Translations under genes and position numbers: made by a program | Assembly: GCF_002968335.2 (NCBI RefSeq) | Contig: NZ_CP134398.1 | Coordinates: 4,588,001 to 4,652,000 of the forward strand | Origin: Mycobacterium sp. ITM-2016-00316 | GTDB lineage: Bacteria > Actinomycetota > Actinomycetes > Mycobacteriales > Mycobacteriaceae | Length of the DNA stretch: 64,000 nucleotides | Direction of reading: 5' to 3' | Shown: positions 20,246 to 29,330 of the stretch, piece by piece | Layout: every line of letters starts with the position of its first letter | How positions within the stretch are numbered: position 1 is the first letter of the stretch | Notes under the pieces: generated by a model | Told to the model about the DNA's origin: nothing | Database searches by the model: none | The model's input: the letters and a program-made list of their open reading frames with translations, nothing else

Positions 20246-21190
20246 CTACGGTGTCAGCGGCGCGACGTAACCCCCGCTGAGCTTGCGGTAGGCGTACACC
20301 GTGACCAGCGCGATCACCGGGTACGCGACGATCAAACCGACCAGACACGCCAGCACGCCCAGGATGCCGATGCCGATGGTCGTCAACCAGGTGAGTGCCA
20401 CCGGGCCGAAGTTGGCCTTGGCCATGTTGAAGCTGGTGCTCAGTCCGTCGATCCCCGATACGTTGCGATCGACGACGACGGCCGTGGTGAAGAACAGCAT
20501 GATGGTGGCGATCACGCCGGGCACGATGCACAGCAGCACACCGATGGCCACGATGATGCTGGACAGGACCGACGCGATGATGACGTTGACGACATTCCGC
20601 GGTTTGAAGAACGAACCGATCTCCACCGGTTGCCCGTTGGCGATGTCGAGCATGCCGCCGATATAGGCGGATTGGACCACTGCCGCCACGATCACCGTGA
20701 TGATGCCGCCGATGACGGAGACGACGATGCCGCCGAGGCCCATCGAGATGCTGGCCGAATAACCGTCCCCGTAGGACGAGCTGTCCACGGTGCTGAATGC
20801 GGTGGAGATCGTTTGAATCACGCCCTGCAGCACCGCATAGACCACACCGAACACCAGGGTGGGAACCAGGATGGCCGCAGCGTTCTTGCTGAACTTGTTC
20901 CATGCCCAGGAGACCGCTTCACCGACCCGGTAGGCCGGTGCGCCGAATCCGGGCGACCCCGGCACCGGGTATCCCGGCGGCGGGTAATTGCCTTGCGGCG
21001 GCGGGTAGTTCCCCGGCGGGGGTGGGTAGCCACCCGGTGGAGGGTATGCACCCGGAGGTGGCGGGTAGCCACCTGGCGGTGGGTAAGCGCCCGGCGGCGG
21101 TGGGTAGTTGCCTTGTGGCGGCGGGTACCCGCCGGGAGGCGGGGTGTTCTCCGGGGGTGGCGGGAATCCGTCCGGTGGTGGTTGAGTCAT
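20246..21190 (-). CDS. Proline-rich N-terminus plus multi-helix membrane protein (Pra-like paralogue 2)
   Basis: A 314-residue tandem paralogue of the preceding entry. N-terminal residues 1-80 repeat PPPGGYPPP-type units; then about six membrane helices, with EAVSWAWNKFSKNAA, GSFFKPRNVVNVI and GLIVAYPVIALVTVYAYRKL. The leader is also duplicated: both genes have GAGAAGGTGAC before ATG and an AGTGAAAC-CCGGCCCGC block further up. It has its own short intergenic spacers on both sides (130 and 95 bp), so each copy may have its own promoter. Confidence 0.85.
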   Translation of the reverse strand: MTQPPPDGFPPPPENTPPPGGYPPPQGNYPPPPGAYPPPGGYPPPPGAYPPPGGYPPPPGNYPPPQGNYPPPGYPVPGSPGFGAPAYRVGEAVSWAWNKFSKNAAAILVPTLVFGVVYAVLQGVIQTISTAFSTVDSSSYGDGYSASISMGLGGIVVSVIGGIITVIVAAVVQSAYIGGMLDIANGQPVEIGSFFKPRNVVNVIIASVLSSIIVAIGVLLCIVPGVIATIMLFFTTAVVVDRNVSGIDGLSTSFNMAKANFGPVALTWLTTIGIGILGVLACLVGLIVAYPVIALVTVYAYRKLSGGYVAPLTP

Positions 21191-21285
21191 GTCACCTTCT
21201 CTTTGCGTTGTGGCGGAGAGTGAAACACCGGCCCGCAGAAGTCAATCCGCGGGCCGGCGCTTCCGGGAATCCTGCTGCTGCGGTG

Positions 21286-21915
21286 TCAGAGCGGCAGACA
21301 GACCGTCTTGACGATCTTGTCGGCGATCGTCTGGCGCTTGGCGTCCCAGAGCGGGAACAGGTAGCCGATGTAGCAGATGACGGCGTCCACCACGTGCGCC
21401 AGCTGCCGCACGATGGACATACCGAATCCTATTGGCTGGCCGGTGTTTTCGCTGACAACCTTGAACTTCAGAATGCCCTTGCCGATGCTCGACCCGGTCG
21501 TTCCCTGCCGGTAGCCGTAGTTCCAGATGATATAGGCGAGCGCCAGAATCCAGGTGATCGCGAACGATACCTGGCCCAGCGTCGAGGCGCCGGTGGCACA
21601 GAACTCACCGAGGTCGTATTCCGAGGTGTCGGTGACACACACCGTCTCTCGGGTTCCGAGCAGCAGGCCGTAGCCGATGCCCTCCAGGATCGCCACCGGG
21701 ATGATGTCGATGATCCACGCCAGCACCCGGGTCAGCCACGGCGTGTAGGCCTCTTTGGGCAGTCCCCCACCAGGGGGCGGTCCACCGTATCCACCGCCGG
21801 GCGGCGGAGGTGGAGGCGGGAATCCACCCTGCGGAGGCGGTGGGTAACCACCGGGCGGCGGAGGCGGAGGAGGCGGCGGGTAATTCCCGGGAGGTGGTGG
21901 CGGTTGCTCGGTCAT
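21286..21915 (-). CDS. pra: Proline-rich antigen homologue with RDD domain
   Basis: A 209-residue protein: a proline-rich N-terminus (MTEQPPPPPGNYPPPPPPPP, about 60 residues) followed by an RDD membrane domain with about three helices (YTPWLTRVLAWIIDIIPVAI, WNYGYRQGTTGSSIGKGILK, DAKRQTIADKIVKTVCLPL). It matches M. tuberculosis Pra (Rv1078) in both parts and in position beside cbs. The ATG at 21915 follows a GGAAGGCGCCA ribosome site. Role unknown; the leprosy homologue is a T-cell antigen. Confidence 0.93.
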   Translation of the reverse strand: MTEQPPPPPGNYPPPPPPPPPGGYPPPPQGGFPPPPPPPGGGYGGPPPGGGLPKEAYTPWLTRVLAWIIDIIPVAILEGIGYGLLLGTRETVCVTDTSEYDLGEFCATGASTLGQVSFAITWILALAYIIWNYGYRQGTTGSSIGKGILKFKVVSENTGQPIGFGMSIVRQLAHVVDAVICYIGYLFPLWDAKRQTIADKIVKTVCLPL

Positions 21916-22069
21916 TGGCGCCTTCCAGGTGGGGAAACTAGCTGGCTCTGCGGCGAGTAACCCTACCTGAGAATATGCACAGCGTGGCCTCGCTCGCGCC
22001 AACTTCATCTACTGGATACGGCACCGATGGAAACCTTGCTTGCCAACGCAATCAGTGCGATTCGCCCGG

Positions 22070-23464
22070 TCAGCGCTGCGGGCCACCCTCGGACAGCGAT
22101 CCCAACAGGTCGTGCCGGGTCAGCACGCCGATGGGCTTGCCGTCCTCGACCACCATGACGGCGTCGCAGTCGCGCAGCTCCTTTGCCGCGGTGCCGAGCA
22201 GCTCGCCGGATCCGATGAGCGGCAAGGGCTCACTCATGTGTAGCGCCACGGCGTCGGCCAACTTTGCTCGCCCTTCGAAAACCGCTGAGAGCAACTCCCT
22301 TTCGGATACGCTGCCGGCGACCTCGCCGGCCATCACCGGCGGTTCGGCACCCACCACCGGCATCTGCGACACCCCGTATTCGCGCAGGATGCTGATCGCG
22401 TCACGCACCGTCTCGGATGGATGGGTGTGCACCAGGTCCGGCAGCGCACCGGACTTGCGGCGCAACACCTCTCCGACGGTGACATCCTCGACCGATCCGT
22501 CCAGCCTGCTGCGCAGGAAACCGTAGGACGACATCCAGGCGTCGTTGAAAACCTTTGACAGGTAACCGCGCCCGCCATCGGGAAGCAGCACCACCACCAG
22601 CGCGTCGGGGCCGGCCTCCTGTGCCACCTTCAACGCGGCCACCGCCGCCATCCCGCACGACCCGCCGACCAGCAGCGCCTCTTCGCGGGCCAGCCGCCGG
22701 GTCATCTCGAAGGAATCCGCGTCGGAGACAGCGATGATCCGGTCCGGGACGGCGGGATCGTATGCGCTGGGCCAGAAATCCTCACCGACGCCCTCCACGA
22801 GGTAGGGACGACCGGTGCCTCCCGAGTACACCGAGCCCTCCGGATCGGCACCGATGACCTGCACGCGACCGTCCGACACCTCCTTGAGGTAACGGCCGGT
22901 GCCGGTGATGGTCCCGCCGGTGCCCACCCCCGCGACGAAATGCGTGATCTTGCCGTCGGTGTCTGCCCAGATCTCCGGGCCGGTGGTCTCATAGTGGCTC
23001 TCCGGGCCCATCGGGTTCGAGTACTGGTCGGGCTTCCAGGCACCGTCGATCTCCTCGACCAGCCGGTTGGACACGCTGTAGTAGCTCGCCGGATCATCCG
23101 GGGCGACGGCGGTCGGGCACACCACCACCTCGGCGCCGTAGGCCCGCAGCACGTTGCGCTTGTCCTCGCTGACCTTGTCCGGGCAGACGAAGACACACCG
23201 GTAGCCGCGCTGCTGAGCGACCAGGGCCAGCCCGACACCGGTATTTCCGGAGGTGGGTTCGACGATGGTGCCGCCGGGTTTGAGCTCCCCGGATGCCTCG
23301 GCGGCGTCGATCATCTTGATCGCGATGCGATCCTTGGCGCTCCCACCCGGGTTGAGGTACTCGATCTTCGCCGCGACCAGGCCCGACCCCGGTGCAACCA
23401 CCGAGTTCAGCTGGACCAGCGGGGTATTGCCGATGAGCTCACTGATGTGCCTGGCGATACGCAT
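22070..23464 (-). CDS. cbs: Cystathionine beta-synthase
   Basis: A 464-residue PLP enzyme of reverse transsulfuration, joining serine and homocysteine. PLP Lys44 sits in LNPGGSAKDRIAIK; EPTSGNTGVGLALVA and GTGGTITGTGRYLKE bind the cofactor phosphate and substrate. Two C-terminal CBS repeats (from about residue 335) form a regulatory Bateman module. There is no N-terminal haem domain, as expected for a bacterial enzyme. Orthologue of Rv1077; 29 bp downstream of lipU on the same strand, so likely one operon. Confidence 0.95.
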   Translation of the reverse strand: MRIARHISELIGNTPLVQLNSVVAPGSGLVAAKIEYLNPGGSAKDRIAIKMIDAAEASGELKPGGTIVEPTSGNTGVGLALVAQQRGYRCVFVCPDKVSEDKRNVLRAYGAEVVVCPTAVAPDDPASYYSVSNRLVEEIDGAWKPDQYSNPMGPESHYETTGPEIWADTDGKITHFVAGVGTGGTITGTGRYLKEVSDGRVQVIGADPEGSVYSGGTGRPYLVEGVGEDFWPSAYDPAVPDRIIAVSDADSFEMTRRLAREEALLVGGSCGMAAVAALKVAQEAGPDALVVVLLPDGGRGYLSKVFNDAWMSSYGFLRSRLDGSVEDVTVGEVLRRKSGALPDLVHTHPSETVRDAISILREYGVSQMPVVGAEPPVMAGEVAGSVSERELLSAVFEGRAKLADAVALHMSEPLPLIGSGELLGTAAKELRDCDAVMVVEDGKPIGVLTRHDLLGSLSEGGPQR

Positions 23465-23493
23465 AACACCATCGTCTCAGGCCGGTGATCAAC

Positions 23494-24549
23494 TCACCAC
23501 GTCGCCTCACGAATGTAGTCGCCGATCTGGCGCAGCGAGCGCGTCGCCTCGCTGACGATGGGTGAGCACAGCTGGAATACGTGCATCTGACCGGGCCAGA
23601 TACGCACCTCGACCGGAACTCCGGCCTCGGCCAGCATCCGGGCGGCCTTGCGCGCGTCATTGAGCAGGACCTCTGACCCGGACACATGGATCAGCGTGCG
23701 GGGCAGCCCCGGCTCGATGTGCTCCAGCGGCTCGTAGATCTCCTCGCCCTGCCGCTTGGCCGCGCCGTCGATCATGTCGACCAGGGCGTCGAACGCCTTC
23801 GGCGGGAACATCGCATCGGTGCGCGCGTTCGGGTGCTGGGCGCGATTCGTGTTGTCGATCTCGAACAGCGGGGACATGGTGACGACGGCGGCGGGCATCT
23901 CGGCATCGGTTCCCTCGGCCTGCAACCGCTGCGCCAATGCCAGCGCCAGGTAGCCACCGGCCGAGTCACCGGCCAGCACGATGTTCTCGGGTGCGTAGCC
24001 GGTCAGCCGCAGCCACTTGTACGCGTCGTAACAGTCGTCGAGAGCCACCCCGATCGAGTGCTTCGGGATCATCCGGTAGTTCACGACGAACACCGGGCTG
24101 TCGGCGAACCGGGACAGCTCGGTCGTCAGCCGGCCATGGGTGTTCACCCCGCAGGTGAGGAAGGCGCCGCCGTGCAGGTAGAGGACGACGCTGCGTTTGC
24201 CGTCGGCGGGCAGCACCCCGGCCGCACGTACCAACTGCGCGGTGCAGTGCGGCAGCGCGATCGTGGCACGCACCGTGCCCGGTGCGGGGCGCAGCACCCG
24301 GGCAGCGAAATCCAGCAGGCCGAACGGCCAGGGCAGTTTGGGGATCTGACTACCGATTGCCAAAGTCGGCCTGATGGTCATCATGGCAACTAGCCCGGCG
24401 ATCCGGCCCGCGATGCTGGCGCCGTCCTCGACGACCTCGACCGGCCGCCAGTCCCCGACCGGGAATCGCCGGGATTGCCGTGCTCTAGCTGGGCTTATCG
24501 CTGCGTGCGGTGAGCCTGAGACCCTGCTTGGTGCCGTCATCGCCACCAC
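23494..24549 (-). CDS. lipU: HSL-family esterase/lipase LipU
   Basis: A 351-residue alpha/beta-hydrolase of the hormone-sensitive lipase group. The oxyanion motif HGGAF (YLHGGAFLTCG), nucleophile motif GDSAGG and a C-terminal His in GQMHVFQL complete the catalytic set. The position upstream of cbs corresponds to lipU (Rv1076). The start is a GTG-GTG-GCG-ATG stretch at 24549-24538; the true start codon within it is not certain. Divergent from the SGNH hydrolase across 158 bp that contain two ACTTAGC direct repeats. Confidence 0.9.
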   Translation of the reverse strand: MVAMTAPSRVSGSPHAAISPARARQSRRFPVGDWRPVEVVEDGASIAGRIAGLVAMMTIRPTLAIGSQIPKLPWPFGLLDFAARVLRPAPGTVRATIALPHCTAQLVRAAGVLPADGKRSVVLYLHGGAFLTCGVNTHGRLTTELSRFADSPVFVVNYRMIPKHSIGVALDDCYDAYKWLRLTGYAPENIVLAGDSAGGYLALALAQRLQAEGTDAEMPAAVVTMSPLFEIDNTNRAQHPNARTDAMFPPKAFDALVDMIDGAAKRQGEEIYEPLEHIEPGLPRTLIHVSGSEVLLNDARKAARMLAEAGVPVEVRIWPGQMHVFQLCSPIVSEATRSLRQIGDYIREATW

Positions 24550-24707
24550 TTCCTACGACGTTGTAGTACCCGTTGCTGATAATTTACTTAGCCAACCGGG
24601 GTAACTTAGCTTGCGCCTGCGTCAACAGGTTCAACAATCAAAGAATCCGTTTGGTTCCGGACTTGATACCCCACCGTGACCGCGCCTAGCCGCCCGCAAC
24701 ACTGACA

Positions 24708-25691
24708 ATGCGGAAATCGGCTCCTAATATCGTTTCCGTGGGCAGTCGCGGATCGACCATCGCCCTGGCGGCCGCCGCCTTGGCCTCGACGGGTTCGGCC
24801 TATGTCGGGGCCCGCAACCTACTGAGCGGCCAGGCCGACCAAGCTCGCCAGGTCATACCCAAATCCTGGGACGTCCCACCCCGCGCCGATGGCGTGTACG
24901 TCGCCGGCGGCGGCCCGGTGCAGCGCTGGACCCGCGATGTCCCGTTCGATCTGCACCTGATGATCTTCGGCGACTCGACCGCCACCGGATACGGCAGTTC
25001 CTGCGCCGACGAGGTGCCTGGGGTGCTGCTGGCCCGCGGTCTCGCCGAAGAATCCGGCCAACGGATCCGGTTGAGCACCAAGGCCATCGTCGGCGCGACC
25101 TCCAAGGGACTGTCGGGTCAGATCGACGCGATGTTCGTCGCCGGCCCTCCGCCGGATGCCGCGGTGATCATGATCGGGGCCAATGACATCACCAAACCCA
25201 ATGGGACCTGGCCCTCGGCGCGCCGGGTCGGCCGGGCCGTGCAGCGCCTGCGAGCGGCGGGCGCGGTGGTGGTCGTCGGGACCTGCCCCGACTTCGGCGT
25301 CATCAAGGCGATCCCGCAGCCGCTGCGCTGGGTGACGCGCAGCCAGGGACTGCGGCTGGCGCGTGCCCAGGCGGCCGAGGTGCGGGCGGCCGGCGGAGTG
25401 CCGGTGCCCTTCTCCGACCTGCTGGCACCGGACTTCTACAAGGCGCCCGAGGTGCTGTTCTCGCAGGACATGTTCCACCCGTCGGGTGCGGGCTATCGGC
25501 TTGCTGCCCAGCAGCTGCTGCCCGCGTTGTGTAATGCGCTGGGCGACTTCGTATCTGACGTCCCGATGGAGGCGGCGCTGGAATCGCGCACCGATGAGGG
25601 TGGCTCGTTGCTGACCCGGATCGGCAACGTGACCCGGCTCTGGCGTCGCACAACCGGGGTCCCCGCACCCATCGTGGTGACCGCGAGCTAG
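24708..25691 (+). CDS. Exported or membrane-anchored SGNH/GDSL hydrolase (Rv1075c-like)
   Basis: A 327-residue SGNH hydrolase: block I FGDSTATGYGSS (nucleophile Ser), block III GANDITK, block V DMFHPSGAGY with catalytic Asp and His. A hydrophobic N-terminal stretch (STIALAAAALASTGSAYVGA) acts as signal or anchor. Activity is likely an esterase or lipase on acylated substrates. The start could also be the GTG at 24738, ten codons in. The next gene fadA3 follows after 46 bp but has its own operator. Confidence 0.88.
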   Translation: MRKSAPNIVSVGSRGSTIALAAAALASTGSAYVGARNLLSGQADQARQVIPKSWDVPPRADGVYVAGGGPVQRWTRDVPFDLHLMIFGDSTATGYGSSCADEVPGVLLARGLAEESGQRIRLSTKAIVGATSKGLSGQIDAMFVAGPPPDAAVIMIGANDITKPNGTWPSARRVGRAVQRLRAAGAVVVVGTCPDFGVIKAIPQPLRWVTRSQGLRLARAQAAEVRAAGGVPVPFSDLLAPDFYKAPEVLFSQDMFHPSGAGYRLAAQQLLPALCNALGDFVSDVPMEAALESRTDEGGSLLTRIGNVTRLWRRTTGVPAPIVVTAS

Positions 25692-25697
25692 GTTTTG

Positions 25698-25711
25698 TGC
25701 AACACGTTCTA
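25698..25711. promoter_or_regulatory. KstR-type operator before fadA3
   Basis: TGCAACACGTTCTA fits the KstR consensus TNNAACNNGTTNNA at every fixed position. It lies 26 bp upstream of the fadA3 ATG. KstR is the TetR-type repressor of sterol catabolism, so fadA3 is probably induced by cholesterol-derived ligands. Confidence 0.65.
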
Positions 25712-25737
25712 GATGTATTGAGTCCCGAGGAGCCGTC

Positions 25738-26955
25738 ATGCCCGAAGCCGTCATCGTCGCCACCGCCCGCTCCCCCATCGGACGCGCCGTCAAGGGATCG
25801 CTGGCCACCATGCGTCCCGACGACCTGGCCGCCCAGATGGTGCGTGCGGTGTTGGACAAGGTGCCCTCGCTGGATCCCCGCGATATCGACGACCTGATGA
25901 TGGGCTGCGCGCAGCCCGCCGGTGAGGCCGGCTACAACATCGCCCGCGCCGTGGCCGTCGAACTCGGCTACGACTTTCTGCCCGGCACCACAGTCAACCG
26001 GTACTGCTCGTCGTCGCTGCAGACCACTCGGATGGCCTTTCACGCCATCAAGGCCGGCGAGGGTGACGTGTTCATCTCCGCCGGTGTCGAGACGGTGTCG
26101 CGCTTCGGCGTCGGCGCCGCCGACGGAGCGCCCAACAGCAAGAACGCCCTGTTCGAGGAGGCCCAGGCGCGCACCGTCACGCAGGCCGAGGGCGACATCC
26201 CCTGGCATGACCCGCGCGAGGACGGTCTCATCCCCGACGTCTACATCGCCATGGGCCAGACCGCCGAGAACGTCGCCACCTACACCGGCATCAGCCGCGA
26301 AGACCAGGACCACTGGGGCGTGCGGTCGCAGAACCGGGCCGAGGAAGCCATCAAGAGCGGGTTCTTCGAGCGCGAGATCTCGCCGGTGACGCTGCCCGAC
26401 GGCACCGTCGTGTCCACCGATGACGGCCCGCGCGCGGGCACCTCCTACGAGAAGATCAGCCAGCTCAAGCCGGTGTTCCGCCCGAATGGCACGATCACCG
26501 CCGGTAACGCGTGTCCGCTGAACGACGGCGCGGCCGCCGTCGTCATCATGAGCGACACCAAGGCCAAGGAGCTGGGCTTGACCCCGCTGGCGCGCATCGT
26601 CTCCACCGGCGTGTCCGGGCTGTCCCCGGAGATCATGGGCCTGGGCCCGATCGAAGCCATCAAGAAGGCACTGGCCAAGGCCGGCAAGACCATCTCCGAT
26701 ATCGACCTGGTCGAGATCAACGAGGCCTTCGCCGTTCAGGTGATCGGCTCCGCGCGTGAGCTCGGCATCGACGAGGACAAGCTGAACGTCTCCGGTGGCG
26801 CGATCGCGCTGGGGCACCCCTTCGGTATGACCGGTGCCCGCATCACCGCGACGCTGCTGAACAACCTGGCCACCCACGACAAGACCTTCGGCATCGAGTC
26901 GATGTGTGTCGGCGGCGGCCAGGGCATGGCGATGGTCGTGGAGCGGCTCTCCTGA
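25738..26955 (+). CDS. fadA3: Acetyl-CoA acyltransferase (thiolase) FadA3
   Basis: A 405-residue degradative thiolase, orthologous to Rv1074c, cleaving 3-ketoacyl-CoA. The acylated Cys is in [15 protein letters not shown], His in [16 protein letters not shown], and the second Cys in [11 protein letters not shown]. Ribosome site CGAGGAGCC. The KstR box just upstream places it in the sterol or long-chain acyl-CoA degradation regulon. purT follows after 4 bp. Confidence 0.95.
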   Translation: MPEAVIVATARSPIGRAVKGSLATMRPDDLAAQMVRAVLDKVPSLDPRDIDDLMMGCAQPAGEAGYNIARAVAVELGYDFLPGTTVNRYCSSSLQTTRMAFHAIKAGEGDVFISAGVETVSRFGVGAADGAPNSKNALFEEAQARTVTQAEGDIPWHDPREDGLIPDVYIAMGQTAENVATYTGISREDQDHWGVRSQNRAEEAIKSGFFEREISPVTLPDGTVVSTDDGPRAGTSYEKISQLKPVFRPNGTITAGNACPLNDGAAAVVIMSDTKAKELGLTPLARIVSTGVSGLSPEIMGLGPIEAIKKALAKAGKTISDIDLVEINEAFAVQVIGSARELGIDEDKLNVSGGAIALGHPFGMTGARITATLLNNLATHDKTFGIESMCVGGGQGMAMVVERLS

Positions 26956-26959
26956 CCCG

Positions 26960-28162
26960 ATGACCACCCTCGGAACCCCTCTGTCGCCGCACGCCACCCG
27001 GGTGATGCTGCTCGGCTCCGGTGAACTCGGCCGTGAGGTCCTGATCGCGCTGCAGCGCCTGGGCGTGGAGACCATCGCGGTGGACCGGTACCCGGACGCA
27101 CCGGGGCATCAGGTCGCGCACCACGCGCGCACCATCGCGATGACCGATCCGGAGGCGTTGCGGGCGCTGATCGAGGCCGAGAAGCCCGATCTGGTGGTGC
27201 CCGAGATCGAGGCGATCGCGACGCCGGTGCTGGAGGCCCTCGAGGACGCCGGTGCGGTCCGGGTGATCCCGACCGCGCGGGCGGCCCGCCTGACCATGGA
27301 CCGGGAGGGCATCCGGCGCTTGGCGGCCGAAACACTCGGTGTGTCCACCAGCCCGTATCGCTTCTGCGATTCGCTGTCGGAGTTGCAGGAAGCCATCGAT
27401 GGCGGCATCGGCTATCCGTGTGTGGTGAAGCCGGTGATGAGCAGTTCGGGCAAGGGCCAATCCAAGATCGACGGACCCGACGATGTCGCGGCTGCCTGGG
27501 AGTACGCGATGTCGGGCAGCCGGGTGAGCAATACCCGGATCATCGTCGAGGGGTTCATCGACTTCGACTACGAGATCACGCTGCTGACGGTGCGGAGTGT
27601 CGGCGCGTCCGCCGCAATAGAAACACAGTTCTGCGAGCCGATCGGGCACAAGCAGGTCAGCGGCGACTACGTGGAGAGCTGGCAACCGCATCCGATGTCG
27701 GACACCGCACTGCAGCGCGCCCAGCAGATCGCCGGCAAGGTGACCGAGAATCTGGGCGGGCAGGGCATTTTCGGTGTCGAGCTGTTCGTCAAGGGCGACC
27801 AGGTGTGGTTCAGCGAGGTCAGCCCGCGGCCGCATGACACCGGCATGGTGACGATGGTGACGCAGTGGCAGAACGAGTTCGAGCTGCATGCGCGGGCGAT
27901 CCTCGGCCTGCCGGTCGACACCACGCTGAAGTCACCGGGTGCCAGCGCGGTGATCTACGGCGGGGTCGACGCCGAGGGTGTCGTCTTCGACGGGGTCGAG
28001 GCCGCGCTGGCTGTGCCGCACACCGATATTCGGCTGTTCGGAAAGCCGGAGAGCTTCGTGAAGCGCCGGATGGGTGTGGCGCTGGCCTACGACGCCGATG
28101 TGGACGTGGCCCGCGCCAATGCCGTCGAGGCGGCGAGCCGGGTATCGCCCCGGGTGCCCTAG
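26960..28162 (+). CDS. purT: Formate-dependent phosphoribosylglycinamide formyltransferase PurT
   Basis: A 400-residue ATP-grasp enzyme that formylates GAR with formate and ATP, an alternative to folate-dependent Pur[21 protein letters not shown] is the N-terminal nucleotide-like fold; [16 protein letters not shown] is the ATP-grasp loop; [14 protein letters not shown] closes the active site. The ATG at 26960 begins 4 bp after the fadA3 stop, so purT is read from the fadA3 transcript, an odd coupling of purine synthesis to a KstR-type promoter. In M. tuberculosis purT lies elsewhere. Confidence 0.94.
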   Translation: MTTLGTPLSPHATRVMLLGSGELGREVLIALQRLGVETIAVDRYPDAPGHQVAHHARTIAMTDPEALRALIEAEKPDLVVPEIEAIATPVLEALEDAGAVRVIPTARAARLTMDREGIRRLAAETLGVSTSPYRFCDSLSELQEAIDGGIGYPCVVKPVMSSSGKGQSKIDGPDDVAAAWEYAMSGSRVSNTRIIVEGFIDFDYEITLLTVRSVGASAAIETQFCEPIGHKQVSGDYVESWQPHPMSDTALQRAQQIAGKVTENLGGQGIFGVELFVKGDQVWFSEVSPRPHDTGMVTMVTQWQNEFELHARAILGLPVDTTLKSPGASAVIYGGVDAEGVVFDGVEAALAVPHTDIRLFGKPESFVKRRMGVALAYDADVDVARANAVEAASRVSPRVP

Positions 28163-28176
28163 CTGCGCGCCGTTGG

Positions 28177-28237
28177 CTTGACTTTGCGTCCACGGCGCAA
28201 AAGTGCGGGTGGGCCGCGCCACCACCGCAGAGTCAAG
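28177..28237. repeat. Imperfect inverted repeat after purT
   Basis: CTTGACTTTGCG (28177-28188) pairs with CGCAGAGTCAAG (28226-28237) with one mismatch; the 37-base interior can fold further through GGCGC/GCGCC. It lies between convergent purT and the Bax-inhibitor-like gene and probably ends the purT transcript. Confidence 0.45.
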
Positions 28238-28255
28238 ACCATATCCGCGCATGAA

Positions 28256-28284
28256 AAAGGGCGCCCACGTGGTGGACGCCCTTT
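28256..28284. terminator. Bidirectional intrinsic terminator
   Basis: AAAGGGCGCCCAC (28256-28268) pairs with GTGGACGCCCTTT (28272-28284), 12 of 13 positions, with a 3-base loop. Both strands have T-rich flanks (CCCTTTTTC on the minus strand), giving a classical intrinsic terminator 15 bp past the stop of the minus-strand gene. Confidence 0.8.
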
Positions 28285-28298
28285 CTCTCGCCGACGTA

Positions 28299-29147
28299 CT
28301 AGTCGTTGTTGAAGTAGCTCAGCAGGCGCAGGATCTCCAGGTACAGCCACACCAGGGTGACCGTCAGCCCGAGGGCGACGCCCCAGGCGGCCTTCTCCGG
28401 AGCACCGGCGCGGATCATCTGGTCAGCCGAGTCGAAGTCGATCAGGAACATGAACGCCGCAAGACCGATGCAGACCAGCGAGAAGATGATCGCCAGCGGG
28501 CCGCCGCTGCGCAGGCCGAAGCCCTCGCCGCCGCCGACACCGAAGAGCGCCAGCACCATGTTGAGCAGTGCGATGGCCACGACGCCGAAGAGCGCCGCCA
28601 CCATCATCCGGGTGAACTTGGGGGTGACCCGGATGGCTCCGGTCCGGTAGACCACCAGCATGCCGACGAAGACGCCGACGGTGCCGAAGATGGCCTGCGC
28701 GATCATCCCCGGGCCACCGGTCGAGACCAGGTTCGCGAAGAGGAACGAGGCGGCACCGAGGAACACGCCCTCCAACGCCGCGTAGCTCAGCACGATGGCC
28801 GGGTTGTCCTGCTTGCGACCGAAGGTCGCGATCATGATCAGCGCGAAGCCACCGAGACCGCCGACGAGCACGAACGGCATCATCAGGCCGGGGCTCATGG
28901 ACACCATGAAGTAGGACAGAACGCCGAGAGCCGTCACCACCGCGAGGGTGATGCCCGTCTTCGTGACGACGTCGTCGATGGTCATCGGCCGGGAAACGCC
29001 GGCCTGCTGCTGATCCGGGTACTGCGTCGCGTAGGGCTCCGCCTGCACCTGCTGCGCACCGAAGCTTGCGGCTCCGGTACCGAACTGCGCGTATCCGCCC
29101 TGCCCCTTGGGCAGTGATCGGAATACCGGGTTGCTGCTTTCGCGCAC
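28299..29147 (-). CDS. Bax inhibitor-1/YccA-like seven-helix membrane protein (Rv1072-like)
   Basis: A 282-residue integral membrane protein with a soluble Gln/Tyr-containing N-terminus of about 60 residues and seven hydrophobic helices starting at GITLAVVTALGVLSYFMV. The C-terminal pattern FDSADQMIRAGAPEKAAWGV...LYLEILRLLSYF is typical of the actinobacterial Bax1-I family. Related proteins form pH-sensitive calcium leak channels; activity here is inferred only. The start is a GTG at 29147 after GGAGAGGACCTACG. Divergent from echA9. Confidence 0.88.
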   Translation of the reverse strand: MRESSNPVFRSLPKGQGGYAQFGTGAASFGAQQVQAEPYATQYPDQQQAGVSRPMTIDDVVTKTGITLAVVTALGVLSYFMVSMSPGLMMPFVLVGGLGGFALIMIATFGRKQDNPAIVLSYAALEGVFLGAASFLFANLVSTGGPGMIAQAIFGTVGVFVGMLVVYRTGAIRVTPKFTRMMVAALFGVVAIALLNMVLALFGVGGGEGFGLRSGGPLAIIFSLVCIGLAAFMFLIDFDSADQMIRAGAPEKAAWGVALGLTVTLVWLYLEILRLLSYFNND

Positions 29148-29318
29148 CGTAGGTCCTCTCCTGAGTACTGGTGGTTCGATTGACGAACACACGTTCAACG
29201 ATCAACGGTCCGATCAGGTTCCCATGCCCAGCCGGTCACGACTGAGAATGTTCTCAGGAAACGTCCAGGTTGATCGGTGCAAACCCTACCCGTCGTGTGT
29301 CACACGGAGGCTACGAAC

Positions 29319-29324
29319 TAGATT
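29319..29324 (+). promoter_or_regulatory. -10 box for a leaderless echA9 transcript
   Basis: TAGATT ends 6 bases before the GTG of echA9, the spacing at which transcription would start on the start codon. Leaderless mRNAs are common in mycobacteria. No clear -35 is needed for this class. Confidence 0.5.
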
Positions 29325-29330
29325 GCAAAC

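Noticed and set aside
25303..27075. A 590-codon minus-strand frame
   Set aside because: Antisense to fadA3 and parts of both neighbours; no support.
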